A DNA stretch of 64,000 nucleotides from Pseudonocardiaceae bacterium YIM PH 21723. Its GTDB lineage: Bacteria > Actinomycetota > Actinomycetes > Mycobacteriales > Pseudonocardiaceae. The notes under the pieces were generated by a model. The model saw only the letters and a program-made list of their open reading frames with translations, did no database searches and was not told the DNA's origin. Below, one piece after another: positions 35,375 through 44,240 of the stretch (positions are counted from its first letter, which is position 1; every line of letters begins with the position of its first letter). The stretch spans positions 1-64,000 of the forward strand of contig QZFT01000056.1 in the NCBI GenBank assembly GCA_003600225.1. The letters run 5' to 3'. The translations under genes were made by a program, and so were the position numbers.

Positions 35375-36030
35375 TCAGGGTGCTGGTGGTCGACGACGAC
35401 ATGCGGGTGGCCCAGGTGCACGCCGCGTTCGCCGAACAGGTGCCGGGATTCAGCGTGGTCGGGGTGGCGCACAGCGCCGCGGAGGCCCGGCGGCGGATCG
35501 CCGAACTGCGTCCGGACCTGCTGTTACTGGACCACTACCTGCCCGACGAGCCCGGCATGGCCCTGCTGGGCCGGGTCGACGCGATCATGCTCACTGCGGT
35601 CGCCGACGCCGCCGCCGTCCACGACGCGCTGGCTCGCGGCGCGTTGAACTACCTGGTCAAACCGTTCACCGCCGACCAGCTGGCCGACCGGCTGACCGCC
35701 TACGCCCGCTACCGCCGGCGACTGTCCACCCCGGACCGGCAGCTGAGCCAGGAGGACATCGACGGCGCGATGCGCACCCTGCACGAGCGGGACAAACCGC
35801 CGCTGCCGAAGGGCCGCTCCCCCGTCACCGCCCGCCTGGTCGCCGACGCGCTACGCGCCTCCGGATCGGCCCGATCGGCGGCCGAGGTCGCCGACCAGCT
35901 GGGCATCGCCCGGGCCACGGCGCAGCGGTACCTGGCGGCCCTGGCCCAGGACGGCACCGTGCTCATGGGCATGCGCTACGGCCTCACCGGCCGGCCGGAA
36001 CACCAATACGAATGGGTAGCCGACCGCTGA
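35371..36030 (+). CDS. CitB/DcuR-family response regulator
   Basis: 219 residues. The receiver has acidic pocket VVDDDMRV, the phosphorylated Asp54 in LLLLDHYLPDEPG, and Lys in NYLVKPFTADQL (about 100). The output domain ends with a helix-turn-helix, SAAEVADQLGIARATAQRYL, the usual C-terminal HTH of the family. Being coupled to the kinase and divergent from the NitT/TauT-type transporter, it probably activates that operon when the carboxylate ligand is present. It ends one base before the convergent vapC-like stop. Confidence 0.93.
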   Translation: MIRVLVVDDDMRVAQVHAAFAEQVPGFSVVGVAHSAAEARRRIAELRPDLLLLDHYLPDEPGMALLGRVDAIMLTAVADAAAVHDALARGALNYLVKPFTADQLADRLTAYARYRRRLSTPDRQLSQEDIDGAMRTLHERDKPPLPKGRSPVTARLVADALRASGSARSAAEVADQLGIARATAQRYLAALAQDGTVLMGMRYGLTGRPEHQYEWVADR

Positions 36031-36031
36031 C

Positions 36032-36433
36032 TCAGTCCCGCGGACTCACGACCGCAATACCGGCATCACTCGCAGCAGCAGCCAGCCTGTCGTCGTAAGT
36101 GACGAAGGCCGTCAGGTCATCCCTCAGCACCCGTGCCGTCGTGAGGTGGATCGCGTCCAACGAACGCAACATCTTGTCGGGTTCGTTCATCGCTGCCTCG
36201 ACGATGTCGTCATCGAGACTGACATAACCGAACACTGTGAGAAGCTCCCGCGCTTCAGGTAGCGCGGCGGGCAGAACGCGGGTCACCGCACGCATGACCT
36301 CAATGCGCAGCAACGTGGAACTCACCCACGATGCCGAACTCTCTGCGTCATAGAACGCGGCGAACGCCTTGGAGTGTCGTTCCTCGGCGAGGAGTTTGAT
36401 GGCCGCCGATGTATCCACGTAGAACAGACTCAC
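36032..36433 (-). CDS. PIN-domain ribonuclease toxin (VapC-like)
   Basis: 133 residues of the PIN fold. The acidic site is complete: Asp7 (FYVDTSA), Glu45 (LRIEVMRA), Asp93 (RSLDAIHLTTA) and Asp115 (VTYDDRLA). VapC toxins cut tRNA or rRNA with magnesium. Its ATG overlaps the antitoxin stop by four bases, the normal toxin-antitoxin arrangement with the antitoxin first. Confidence 0.92.
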   Translation of the reverse strand: MSLFYVDTSAAIKLLAEERHSKAFAAFYDAESSASWVSSTLLRIEVMRAVTRVLPAALPEARELLTVFGYVSLDDDIVEAAMNEPDKMLRSLDAIHLTTARVLRDDLTAFVTYDDRLAAAASDAGIAVVSPRD

Positions 36434-36726
36434 CAGCGCTCTTCCTCTCGAAGGGCCTCGAGCGCGTCACTGAGCCGATTGGTGCCGTCGCTCGGCCGCA
36501 TCTTCGGACGGCAACCCGGACTCTGAGCCAGCCGCGCACGACCGGATTCAACAAGTCGGGCCATGATCGGCGTCTGCTCCCGATCCTCAATCGGGACGAT
36601 GCGGGCGATAAGCCTGCCGTATTCCGTGATGTCGATAGTCTCGCCGTGCCGGACCCGCGCCAACACCTCACTGGTGTGGTGGCGCAGCTCCCGAAGCCCC
36701 ACGGTGTGGTCGTCGCCAGTGGCCAT
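36430..36726 (-). CDS. Phd/YefM-type antitoxin (VapB-like)
   Basis: 98 residues from the ATG at 36726 (a TTG at 36732 is the alternative). VGLRELRHHTSEVLARVRHG followed by ETIDITEYGRLIARIVP is the Phd/YefM DNA-binding domain, and the C-terminal half (SDALEALREEERW) would wrap the toxin. A perfect dyad 20 bases upstream of the start is its likely autoregulatory site. Pairing a Phd-type antitoxin with a PIN toxin is common in actinomycetes. Confidence 0.9.
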   Translation of the reverse strand: MATGDDHTVGLRELRHHTSEVLARVRHGETIDITEYGRLIARIVPIEDREQTPIMARLVESGRARLAQSPGCRPKMRPSDGTNRLSDALEALREEERW

Positions 36727-36745
36727 GACCAAAATGTATCACAAA

Positions 36746-36759
36746 ATTGTGGCCACAAT
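36746..36759. promoter_or_regulatory. Operator dyad of the toxin-antitoxin pair
   Basis: ATTGTGGCCACAAT is a perfect 14-bp dyad just upstream of the antitoxin. A second related half-site, cacaa (36742-), overlaps it to give CACAA-AA-TTGTG. Type II antitoxins of this kind repress their own promoters through such dyads. Confidence 0.65.
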
Positions 36760-36792
36760 GCGGGAGTTAAGTCGCGGGCAACTGCCTTGACG

Positions 36793-36847
36793 CCGGAGTT
36801 GACGATGTTCGGGACTCGTTCCTTGCCCCGAACATCGTCAACTTCGG
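36793..36847. terminator. GTTGACGA-family palindrome, copy 3
   Basis: A 21-bp stem (36793-36813 with 36827-36847) has one G-U type mismatch and a 13-base loop. It follows the stop of the LCP gene, which runs on the minus strand, and precedes the antitoxin promoter, so it can terminate LCP transcription. Confidence 0.85.
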
Positions 36848-36850
36848 GGG

Positions 36851-38062
36851 TTACTTCGGTACCGGAGCCAGTGCGCCCTCGGGGATCGCCGAGTCGTTCT
36901 GCAGAGCGGTGAACAACGCGCCGGTCTTGGCCTTGTCCCACGGAATCGCGTTACCGACGTTGGTGTTGATCCCCGGCAGTGTCGGCACAGTGCCCTGGAG
37001 CAGGTCACCGCCGCTCAGCGAGAAGGCCAGCGAGATCAGGTTGTTCACGTGGTCACCATCGTCGACCACGACGCTGTCCTTGGCCGCCAGTGCGAGAGGC
37101 ACCGATCGGAACGGGTTGATGATCGTGCCCGCGCTCGTCGCCTTGGCCATCAGCGCCGACAGGAACTTGCGCTGGTTCTTGACCCGCTGCAGGTCCTGCG
37201 ATGCGAACGAGGAACGGCTACGCACGTACAGCAGCGCGGTAGGACCATCCATCTCCTGCTTACCCGCCGCCAGCTTCAGTCCCGTGTACGTGTCATCGAT
37301 GGGCTCGTCCACATCGATCTCGACGCCGCCCACCGCCTCGACCATCCCGGAGAATCCGGCGAACCCGATCTCCATGTAGTGGTCGATGCGCAGGCCGGTG
37401 ATCAGTTCGACGGTCTTGGCCAATGTCGCGGAGCCCCCACTGTTGTAGGCGGCGTTCAGCTTGTTCCGGTTCCCACCGGCGATCGGGACATAGGAGTCGC
37501 GCGGTAGCGACAGCAGAACAGGCGCACCGCTGCCCGAGGGGATGTGCAGCATCATCATGGTGTCGGTGCGCTTGCCGACATCGTCACCGGTGCGCAGCAG
37601 ATCCTTCTGCTCCTGGGTCAACCCTGCCCGGGAGTCCGAGCCGACCAGCAGCCAGTTGGTGCCGCTACCCGCAGCGGGGCGACCGGCGTAATCGGTGAGC
37701 GCGGCCTCGCGGGTGAGTGTGGTGTCCACCCAGAACAGACCGGCGATCGCGGCGATCAACACGACCAGGACCAGGATGAACAGCTTACGCACGATGCTTC
37801 CCTTGCGCCGACGCGGAGGCTGCGGCGGGTAGCCGCCGCCTCGCTGCGGTGGGCGGTTCTGTGGCGGTGGCGGGCTGGACGGGCGGCCGCTGTACAACTG
37901 GTCGCCACCGTAGGCGGGCGCCAGCTCACGCGGCGGTCCCTGCGGCGGCCGGGGCCGACGCTGTGGCGGCTGCTGGCCCATCTTGCGGGTCGGGCCGTCC
38001 ATCGGCGAACGCGCACCTTGGGGCCTGCGGCCCTGGTTCGGGCCAGGCTGCCACTGGTTCAT
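36851..38062 (-). CDS. LytR-CpsA-Psr (LCP) family cell-wall ligase
   Basis: 403 residues. A Pro/Gln/Arg-rich cytosolic tail of about 90 residues precedes one membrane helix (about 92-112, KLFILVLVVLIAAIAGLFWV) and the outer LCP domain: WLLVGSDSRAGL, KRTDTMMMLHIP, LLSLPRDSYVPI, KLNAAYNSGG, and YVRSRSSFASQDLQRVKNQR. The conserved Arg and Asp that bind polyprenyl phosphate are present. LCP enzymes attach polymers such as arabinogalactan or teichoic acid to peptidoglycan. ATG 38062 follows AAGGGGACGAGC; the frame upstream of it has no support. Confidence 0.93.
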   Translation of the reverse strand: MNQWQPGPNQGRRPQGARSPMDGPTRKMGQQPPQRRPRPPQGPPRELAPAYGGDQLYSGRPSSPPPPQNRPPQRGGGYPPQPPRRRKGSIVRKLFILVLVVLIAAIAGLFWVDTTLTREAALTDYAGRPAAGSGTNWLLVGSDSRAGLTQEQKDLLRTGDDVGKRTDTMMMLHIPSGSGAPVLLSLPRDSYVPIAGGNRNKLNAAYNSGGSATLAKTVELITGLRIDHYMEIGFAGFSGMVEAVGGVEIDVDEPIDDTYTGLKLAAGKQEMDGPTALLYVRSRSSFASQDLQRVKNQRKFLSALMAKATSAGTIINPFRSVPLALAAKDSVVVDDGDHVNNLISLAFSLSGGDLLQGTVPTLPGINTNVGNAIPWDKAKTGALFTALQNDSAIPEGALAPVPK

Positions 38063-38231
38063 GCTCGTCCCCTTCACCACACCGACCGGCTTGGATGTCT
38101 CATAGTGGACGTGACATCGGCCGGAGCGTTGCATCCCACACCAGAATGTCAGCCTAGAGTCTGATCCGCCGTTAGGATCTGTGGGCCTGTAGTAGGACAA
38201 AACATGAGATCAAGGGGCTGAGAGCAGCACG

Positions 38232-39335
38232 ATGGCGAACCTGGACAGCTACCAGAAGGCCGGCGTCGACTACGAGGTGCTGGACCGGGTGAAGCGGGAG
38301 GCCGTCGCCCGGGCCAAGGCCACCACGGGTCTGCTGGCCGCGGCCGGCGGCCAGGAGTACCCGGCTTCCCGGGGCAGCACCGCCTACGTCTTCGACTACG
38401 GCGGCCTCACCATGGCCATGGTGACCGAGGGCCTGGGTACCAAGTCGATGATCGCCCAGTCCTACCTCGAGCTCACCGGTGACAGCCGGTTCGCCGACAC
38501 CGCGATCGACGCGGTGGCCTCCATCGTCAACGACGTGGTCTCCGTGGGTGCCAACCCGATCGTGCTGACCGCGTACTTCTCCACCGGCGACGCGGCCTGG
38601 TACTCCGACGAGCGCCGGTCCCTCGAACTGCTCCGCGGCTGGCAGAAGGCCTGCGAGCTGTCCGGCGCCACCTGGGGCGGCGGCGAGTCCCCCGCGCTGC
38701 CCGGGCTGGTCTCCGCCGAGGGCATCGAGCTCGGTGGCTGCGCGCTGGCCATCGTCCCGCCCGGCCGCAAGCCGGTGTTCGGTGACACCGTGACCCCCGG
38801 CGACGCGATCGTCTTCCTGGGTGCCTCCGGCCTGCACACCAACGGCGCGTCCCTGGCGCGCAAGACCGCGAGCGAGCTACCGGACGGCTACCTGACCAAG
38901 CTGCCCAGTGGCCGCACCTTCGGCGAGGCGCTCCTGGACCCGTCGGTGCTGTACCCGGCCTTCGTCAAGGAGCTGCTGGCCTCCGATATCCAGCCCAAGT
39001 TCCTCAACCCGATCACCGGCCACGGCCTGCTGAAGATCATGCGCGCGCCGGCCAACGTGCGGTACGTGATCGAGCAGGTGCCCGACGTGCCCGAGGTGCT
39101 GGACTTCCTGGCCAAGTACGACCAGATGGACGCCGCCGAGGCCTACGCCACCTTCAACATGGGCATCGGTTACGTGGCCGTCGTCCCGGCGGACGACGCC
39201 CAGGCCACCGTGGACCTGGCGACCAAGGCCGGTTACGAGGCGCTCATCGCCGGTGAGGTCGTCGCGGGCGACCGCTCGGTCACCGTGCCCTCCCTGGGCA
39301 TCGACTTCCGCGGCGAGGAACTCAACATCAGCTAG
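38232..39335 (+). CDS. PurM-like AIR synthase-related protein
   Basis: 367 residues with the PurM layout: opening YQKAGVDYEVLDRVKREAV, GLGTKSMIAQ (PurM: GVGTKL), IVNDVVSVGANPIVLTAYFS, TWGGGESPALPG (PurM: GGETAEMPG), LGASGLHTNGASLARK and PITGHGLLKI. These are PurM positions but several are altered, and the closing HITGGG motif is NPITGHG. It may be a divergent AIR synthase in purine synthesis or a related ATP-dependent enzyme. No other pur gene is in the window. The message has GGGGCTGAGAGC upstream of the ATG. It is followed by a GTTGACGA-family palindrome. Confidence 0.85.
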   Translation: MANLDSYQKAGVDYEVLDRVKREAVARAKATTGLLAAAGGQEYPASRGSTAYVFDYGGLTMAMVTEGLGTKSMIAQSYLELTGDSRFADTAIDAVASIVNDVVSVGANPIVLTAYFSTGDAAWYSDERRSLELLRGWQKACELSGATWGGGESPALPGLVSAEGIELGGCALAIVPPGRKPVFGDTVTPGDAIVFLGASGLHTNGASLARKTASELPDGYLTKLPSGRTFGEALLDPSVLYPAFVKELLASDIQPKFLNPITGHGLLKIMRAPANVRYVIEQVPDVPEVLDFLAKYDQMDAAEAYATFNMGIGYVAVVPADDAQATVDLATKAGYEALIAGEVVAGDRSVTVPSLGIDFRGEELNIS

Positions 39336-39341
39336 TCACCA

Positions 39342-39395
39342 CCGAAGTTGACGATGTTCGCGGCGAGGAACGAGCCCGGACATCGTCAACTTCGG
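39342..39395. terminator. GTTGACGA-family palindrome, copy 4
   Basis: A perfect 16-bp stem (39342-39357 with 39380-39395), extended by three further pairs, lies between convergent genes. Its right arm contains the stop codon and the last two codons (Arg, Ser) of the CPBP gene, so the element has moved into or grown over the end of that coding sequence. Confidence 0.85.
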
Positions 39396-40168
39396 AGCAA
39401 CGTCACGGCCAGGATCCCGATGGCGGCGTCCGCGCAGACATGCGCCAGATACGGCGCGAGGATCCCCTTGGTGCGGTGGCGCAACACGCCCAGCACGACC
39501 GCCCAGCTGCCCGCCATCACCGCCCCCGCCCAGCCGGACGGGTAACCATGCGCATGGGCCAGGCCGTGTCCGACGGCTTGAATCAGCACAGCGGGAACCA
39601 CCCCCAGCGTGACGGTGAGTTCGCTCTGCAGAACGCCCCGGTACAGCGCCTCCTCCAATACCGCGTTGACCAGAGCGAATGCCACGATCGCCAGAATGAC
39701 CAGCCACAATGGACGGTCGACGACCTCGCGGAAGTAGGGCGGCGGATCCGGATGGGCGAACCGGGTCCACAGGTACAACCCGGCGGCCGAGGCGACGACC
39801 GTGCAGCAGATCAGCGCCAGCGCCCCGCCATCGATCCGGCCGGCCCGCAACCACGGCTCGTCCCGGCGTAACGCCGGATACCTCGCGAAACCGAACTCCG
39901 CACCGGCCAGGGCCGCGATCACCAGCACCGTGGTCAGAGCCGGCGGCGCAGCGCCGAGAATGAGCGCCTGAACCACAGCGGTCACCGCCACCACGACGAT
40001 CACCGCACGGGTGACCGACGGACAACGCAACCGCCACGCGGCCAGGGTGATCAGCACCAGGCCGACGGCGACCGACCAGGAAAGCCACGGCCATCCGGGC
40101 ATGACCGGTATCGACACCAGCGCGACGGCCGGCACGAGCACCGCGCCGCGACGAACCCCCAGAGTCAT
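39386..40168 (-). CDS. CPBP-family intramembrane metalloprotease
   Basis: 260 residues with about eight membrane helices. The CPBP (Abi) motifs are intact: EEALYRGVLQSEL (EExxxR), QAVGHGLAHAHGY, and the final HVCADAAIG. In other systems such proteases cleave membrane proteins or modify isoprenylated proteins, and some accompany bacteriocin immunity. The ATG at 40168 follows no strong ribosome site. The stop lies within a palindrome arm. No obvious client gene is near. Confidence 0.9.
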   Translation of the reverse strand: MTLGVRRGAVLVPAVALVSIPVMPGWPWLSWSVAVGLVLITLAAWRLRCPSVTRAVIVVVAVTAVVQALILGAAPPALTTVLVIAALAGAEFGFARYPALRRDEPWLRAGRIDGGALALICCTVVASAAGLYLWTRFAHPDPPPYFREVVDRPLWLVILAIVAFALVNAVLEEALYRGVLQSELTVTLGVVPAVLIQAVGHGLAHAHGYPSGWAGAVMAGSWAVVLGVLRHRTKGILAPYLAHVCADAAIGILAVTLLRS

Positions 40169-40330
40169 CCGCCCAGTCTGCCAGCCGACGAGTGCTCCAC
40201 TGTGCGAGCCGACTAACTTGGATACCCTGACCAGCGGATCACGCAGAGATCGAGATCACCGTTCTCCCTCGAACCGAATAACCCCGTAGGACGAATACTC
40301 TCCAGCCACACCGCGCCGAAGGAGATGCTC

Positions 40331-41620
40331 GTGCCCGTTGCCGACCAGCTCGAAAAGATCGTCAGGGACTCGTTCGGGGTCGGGCTGCCGATCCGGTTCC
40401 GCGCCTGGGACGGCAGTGCCGCAGGCCCGGACGAGCCCGGCGCGCCGGTGGCAGTCCTCAAGTCCCGCGACGCGCTGCGCCGGCTGGTCTGGAACCCGGG
40501 CGAGCTCGGCCTGTCCCGCGCCTATGTGGCCGGTGAACTGGACGTGGAGGGCGACCTCAAGGATGCCCTCGCCCGGTTCTGGGCCCTGGGCCGCCAGCAC
40601 CAGCTGTCCGGTTTGAAGCCCTCGGTCGGCGCGCGGCTCACCGCGCTGCGCACCGCCGTCTCGCTCGGCGCCTTCGGCCCCAAGCCGAAGGCGCCCACCG
40701 AGGAGGCGCGGCTGTCCGGCAGGCTGCATACCAAGGATCGCGACTCGAAGGCGATCTCGCACCACTACGACCTGAGCAACGAGTTCTACCAGCTCATTCT
40801 CGAGCCGAACATGGCCTACTCCTGCGGCTACTGGACCTCGACCAAGCCCGAGTACACGGTGCAGGACGCGCAGCGCGACAAGCTGGACCTCATCTGCCGC
40901 AAGCTGGATCTACAGCCGGGCATGCGGATGCTGGACGTCGGCTGCGGCTGGGGTTCGCTGATCATCCACGCCGCCAAGCACTACGGCGCCAACGTCACCG
41001 GTGTGACCATCTCCGCCGAGCAGCGCAAGCACATCCTGAACCGGGTGGAGGCCGAAGGGCTCCAGGACAAGGTGCAGGTGCGCCTGCAGGACTACCGCGA
41101 CGTGTCGGACGAGCCGTTCGACGCCATCGGCACCATCGAGATGGGCGAGCACGTCGGCAACGAGAACTACGATACCTACACGGCCACCCTGTTCCGGCTG
41201 CTCAAGCCGTACGGCCGCCTGCTGCTCCAGCAGATGTCCCGTGGCACCGAGCAGCCCGGTGGCGGTGCGTTCATCGAGGGTTACGTCGCCCCGGACATGC
41301 ACATGGAGCCGCTGGGCAAGACCGTGGCCCGGATCGAGGCCGCGGGCCTGGAGGTGCGTGACGTGCACGCGTTGCGGGAGCACTACGTGTACACCGTGGA
41401 CGCCTGGGCTCGCACCCTCGAAGAGAAGTGGGACGAGGCCGTCGCTCTCGTCGGCGAGGGCCAGGCACGGGTCTGGCGGCTCTACATGGCCGGCGGCTCG
41501 CTGACGTTCGAGCAGAACCGGATGGGCGTCAACCAGATCCTCGCCGTCCGTCCCACTCCTGAGGGCAACAGCGCGTTCCCAGCTGTCCGGCCCAATTGGT
41601 CCGATCTGCCGGTGAGGTGA
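40331..41620 (+). CDS. Cyclopropane-fatty-acyl-phospholipid synthase-family methyltransferase
   Basis: 429 residues. The N-terminal domain (1-130, with GLSRAYVAGELDVEGDLKDA) is typical of CFA synthases; then SHHYDLSNEFYQLIL, the SAM loop LDVGCGWGSLIIHAA, TGVTISAEQ and IEMGEHVGNENYDTY. The enzyme transfers a methylene or methyl group from SAM to unsaturated acyl chains of phospholipids. GTG at 40331 is preferred to ATG 40325 because GAAGGAG is 7 bases before it but only one base before the ATG. The next gene starts 5 bases after its stop, so the two act together, probably in making branched or cyclopropane lipids. Confidence 0.94.
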   Translation: MPVADQLEKIVRDSFGVGLPIRFRAWDGSAAGPDEPGAPVAVLKSRDALRRLVWNPGELGLSRAYVAGELDVEGDLKDALARFWALGRQHQLSGLKPSVGARLTALRTAVSLGAFGPKPKAPTEEARLSGRLHTKDRDSKAISHHYDLSNEFYQLILEPNMAYSCGYWTSTKPEYTVQDAQRDKLDLICRKLDLQPGMRMLDVGCGWGSLIIHAAKHYGANVTGVTISAEQRKHILNRVEAEGLQDKVQVRLQDYRDVSDEPFDAIGTIEMGEHVGNENYDTYTATLFRLLKPYGRLLLQQMSRGTEQPGGGAFIEGYVAPDMHMEPLGKTVARIEAAGLEVRDVHALREHYVYTVDAWARTLEEKWDEAVALVGEGQARVWRLYMAGGSLTFEQNRMGVNQILAVRPTPEGNSAFPAVRPNWSDLPVR

Positions 41621-41625
41621 ACTGA

Positions 41626-42402
41626 ATGTTCGGCTGGAATCTACTGATCACCGCGCTGACCGTGGCCGTCATGATGGCCGCGGCGCTCGGAATCGCACAG
41701 CGCCGGGGCAGGCACGACGGCATCGACGTGTTGTGGGGCCTCGGCTTCCCGGTCATCGCGCTGGTCACCCTCGCGGTGTCCGACGGCAACATCGACCGCC
41801 GGCTGCTGATCACCGCGTTGACGGTGATCTGGGGCGTCCGGCTGGCCGTCCACATCGGACGGCGGAACCACGGAAAGCCGGAGGACCCGCGCTATCAGGA
41901 GATCGTCGGGCGCAAGCCGGGCAGCACCTGGCACGTGGTCAAGTCGATCTACCTGCCGCAGGCGCTGGTCATGTGGTTCGTCTCGCTGCCGGTCCAGGCG
42001 GCGCAGTACAGCGACGGTTCGCTGGGCGCACTCGACCTGATCGGCGCGTTGCTGTGGGTCGTCGGCTTCGGCTTCGAGGCCATCGGTGACCACCAGCTCC
42101 AGCAGTTCCGGGACGACCCCTCCTCGAAGGGCAAGGTCCTGGACACCGGCCTGTGGCGCTACACCCGGCACCCGAACTACTTCGGCGACGCCACCCTGTG
42201 GTGGGGGCTGTACCTGATCGCCGCGCAGAGCTGGCTCGGGGCGGCGATGATTCTGTCGCCGATCGTCATGACCTGGTTCCTGGCCAAGGGAACCGGCAAA
42301 CCGCTACTGGAGAAATCGCTGCATTCCTCGCGTCCCGGGTACGCCGATTACGTGGCCCGGACCAGCGGTTTCTTCCCACTTCCGCCCAAAAAGACCGTTT
42401 AG
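41626..42402 (+). CDS. DUF1295 integral membrane protein, putative lipid reductase
   Basis: 258 residues with about six helices. The C-terminal part has LWRYTRHPNYFGDATLWWGL and the GYADYVARTSGFFPLPPK tail that define DUF1295 (steroid 5-alpha-reductase-like fold). The HPNYFG motif is where NADPH binds in related isoprenylcysteine methyltransferases and reductases. Directly after a CFA-synthase-like gene, it probably reduces or otherwise modifies the methylated acyl product. The peroxiredoxin gene follows 9 bases later. Confidence 0.88.
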   Translation: MFGWNLLITALTVAVMMAAALGIAQRRGRHDGIDVLWGLGFPVIALVTLAVSDGNIDRRLLITALTVIWGVRLAVHIGRRNHGKPEDPRYQEIVGRKPGSTWHVVKSIYLPQALVMWFVSLPVQAAQYSDGSLGALDLIGALLWVVGFGFEAIGDHQLQQFRDDPSSKGKVLDTGLWRYTRHPNYFGDATLWWGLYLIAAQSWLGAAMILSPIVMTWFLAKGTGKPLLEKSLHSSRPGYADYVARTSGFFPLPPKKTV

Positions 42403-42411
42403 GAGAGACAC

Positions 42412-42879
42412 ATGCGAGCAGGGGATCTGGTCGAGGATTTCGAACTGCCGGACCAGGACGGCAATCCGCGTGCGTTCAGCAAGCTGCTGGAGGCCGGACC
42501 GGTGGTGCTGTTCTTCTATCCGGCGGCGATGACGTCCGGCTGCACCGCGGAAAGCTGCCATTTCCGTGACCTGGGTGCCGAATTCGGCGAACTGGGCGCG
42601 CAGCGGGTCGGGATCAGCACGGACGACGTGCAAAAGCAGAAGCAATTCTCGGAAACGTACAACTTTGACTATCCACTGCTGTCCGACGGCGAGGGTGATG
42701 TCGCCCGGCAATTCGGCGTCAAGCGCAGCTGGGGCCCCTTGCCGGTCAAGCGGCACACCTTCGTCATCGGCACTGACCGGCGGATCATCGAGGTCATCGC
42801 CAGCGAATTCCGGATGGGTGTGCACGCGGACAAGGCACTGGCGGCACTGCGGAAACTGTCAGAACCGAGCAAGGGATAA
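42412..42879 (+). CDS. Peroxiredoxin, BCP/PrxQ type
   Basis: 155 residues. The peroxidatic Cys is 44 in AAMTSGCTAESCHF with the resolving Cys at 49, the PrxQ arrangement. Arg in VKRSWGPLPVKRHTFVIG completes the site. It reduces hydroperoxides, including lipid peroxides, in the cytosol. GGAGAGACAC precedes the ATG. Its close spacing to the lipid-modification pair suggests co-transcription and protection of unsaturated acyl chains. Confidence 0.93.
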   Translation: MRAGDLVEDFELPDQDGNPRAFSKLLEAGPVVLFFYPAAMTSGCTAESCHFRDLGAEFGELGAQRVGISTDDVQKQKQFSETYNFDYPLLSDGEGDVARQFGVKRSWGPLPVKRHTFVIGTDRRIIEVIASEFRMGVHADKALAALRKLSEPSKG

Positions 42880-42961
42880 TCCCTATAGCAATAGGTCATA
42901 TCAAAAATATGGGCTGAAAGCAGGCTTTCGGAGTCATCATGGTTCGGGATAACTTCCGGCT

Positions 42962-43948
42962 ATGCCGGGGCTGGATATTCGACATCTGCGAGCCATTTGC
43001 GCGATCGCGGACACCGGGAGTCTGAGTAAGGCCGCGGTGCGTCTTGGCCTGACCCAGCCCGCGTTATCCGCGCAGTTGCACCGGGTGGAGCGCCTGGTGG
43101 GTGGGCAGCTTTTCGACCGCAGCCCGGCCGGCAGTACGCCCACCGAACTCGGCCGGTACGTGATCGGTGTGGCCGAGATGGTGCTCAACGACGTCGAGCA
43201 CCTGTTGGACAGCGCACGCGGCCGGGCGGGCCGACCACCGTCCGCCCAGCCGCTGCTGGTCGGCTGCATGCCGATGCCGATGGTGGCACCGATGGTCGCC
43301 GAACTGCGCCGCCGGGTGCCGTGCTCCGAGTTACGCACGGAGATAGACACCAGTGCGGCCGGCGTCCTGGACAAGATCGCCACCGGCCGGGTGCAGCTCG
43401 CCGTGCTGGAGCGGTTCGAGGGCATCGAGAAACGACAGCTCTCCGGAGTACAGCTCCGCACGCTGATCACCGAACCGCAGTTCATCGGCCTGGCGGACCG
43501 GCATCCGCTGGCCTCCCGGCCCGTGGTGGACCTGGCCGATCTGGCGGGCGACCACTGGGTCACCCCTCCCCCGGACTCCAACTCGCTGCTGGGTTCGCTG
43601 AACTCGGCATGCGCGGCTGTCGGCTACTCCCCGAAGATCCGGCACCACACCGGGGAGGCCGGAACCGCCCGCGCGTTGATCATGGCCGGGGCGGTGGCGT
43701 TGGCCTCGCCGTGTTCCCGGTCTGGGGACGGGATTGTGATCCGGCCGCTGCGGGGGACGCCTTTGCGGTTGCCGATTCTGGTGGCCATCCGGTCGGATGG
43801 GCCGCTGGTGGGGCGAGGGCAGGAGGCATTCGCGGCGGTGGCTCGGGCTTATCGGTCCACTGTGGATCGGAATCCCGATTTTATGGCCTGGTGGGTGGCC
43901 AATCCCTTGGAGCATGCCGAACTGGATGCTGCTTTGGAGTCTGGTTAG
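42962..43948 (+). CDS. LysR-family transcriptional regulator
   Basis: 328 residues. The N-terminal winged HTH reads LRAICAIADTGSLSKAAVRL and GLTQPALSAQLHRVERLVGG, then a coiled linker and a two-lobed effector domain (LLVGCMPMPMVAPMVAEL, HPLASRPVVDLADLAGDHWV). The target genes are not obvious; the peroxiredoxin upstream is one possibility. The region 42880-42961 has short dyads (catatcaaaaatatg, 42898-42912) that could be LysR sites. No ribosome site precedes the ATG. The DUF222 HNH element begins only 6 bases after the stop. Confidence 0.9.
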   Translation: MPGLDIRHLRAICAIADTGSLSKAAVRLGLTQPALSAQLHRVERLVGGQLFDRSPAGSTPTELGRYVIGVAEMVLNDVEHLLDSARGRAGRPPSAQPLLVGCMPMPMVAPMVAELRRRVPCSELRTEIDTSAAGVLDKIATGRVQLAVLERFEGIEKRQLSGVQLRTLITEPQFIGLADRHPLASRPVVDLADLAGDHWVTPPPDSNSLLGSLNSACAAVGYSPKIRHHTGEAGTARALIMAGAVALASPCSRSGDGIVIRPLRGTPLRLPILVAIRSDGPLVGRGQEAFAAVARAYRSTVDRNPDFMAWWVANPLEHAELDAALESG

Positions 43949-43954
43949 TGGGGC

Positions 43955-44140
43955 GGGTCGGTGGTGGGCGGGCGCAGTTTATTTGCGCCTACTCACGCCT
44001 CAAGGGCGCCTTCGGCGTCCGGCTTCGCCGGATGTCGCTTCGCTCCACCCTTGACCCGTGAGCCTCTGGCGCAAAAACGGGCAGATTAGGGGCAGGCTGG
44101 GGCCTGCCCCATAGGGGGCGCGCCCGCCCACCACCGACCC
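43955..44140. repeat. Left cloverleaf-like inverted element of the HNH cassette
   Basis: This stretch is a nested set of stems. The outer arms (43955-43975 with 44120-44140) pair perfectly over 21 bases. Inside are two branches. Branch A (43982-44075) has tttgcgcc/ggcgcaaa, then ctcacg/cgtgag, then tcaaggg/cccttga, capped by the short hairpin ccggcttcgccgg (44019-44031). Branch B is ggggcagg/cctgcccc (44089-44110). A related element in opposite orientation lies at 45397-45578, so the two flank the HNH gene. It starts 6 bases after the LysR stop. Confidence 0.85.
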
Positions 44141-44240
44141 GCTCCTTGTAGTTCAGAGGTAACCTGCAGCGCTAGTTGATCTTGCATTAATCACCTGATA
44201 GTGACTCGAAATCGACTTGGTGTTCGACTAAAATGGAGGC

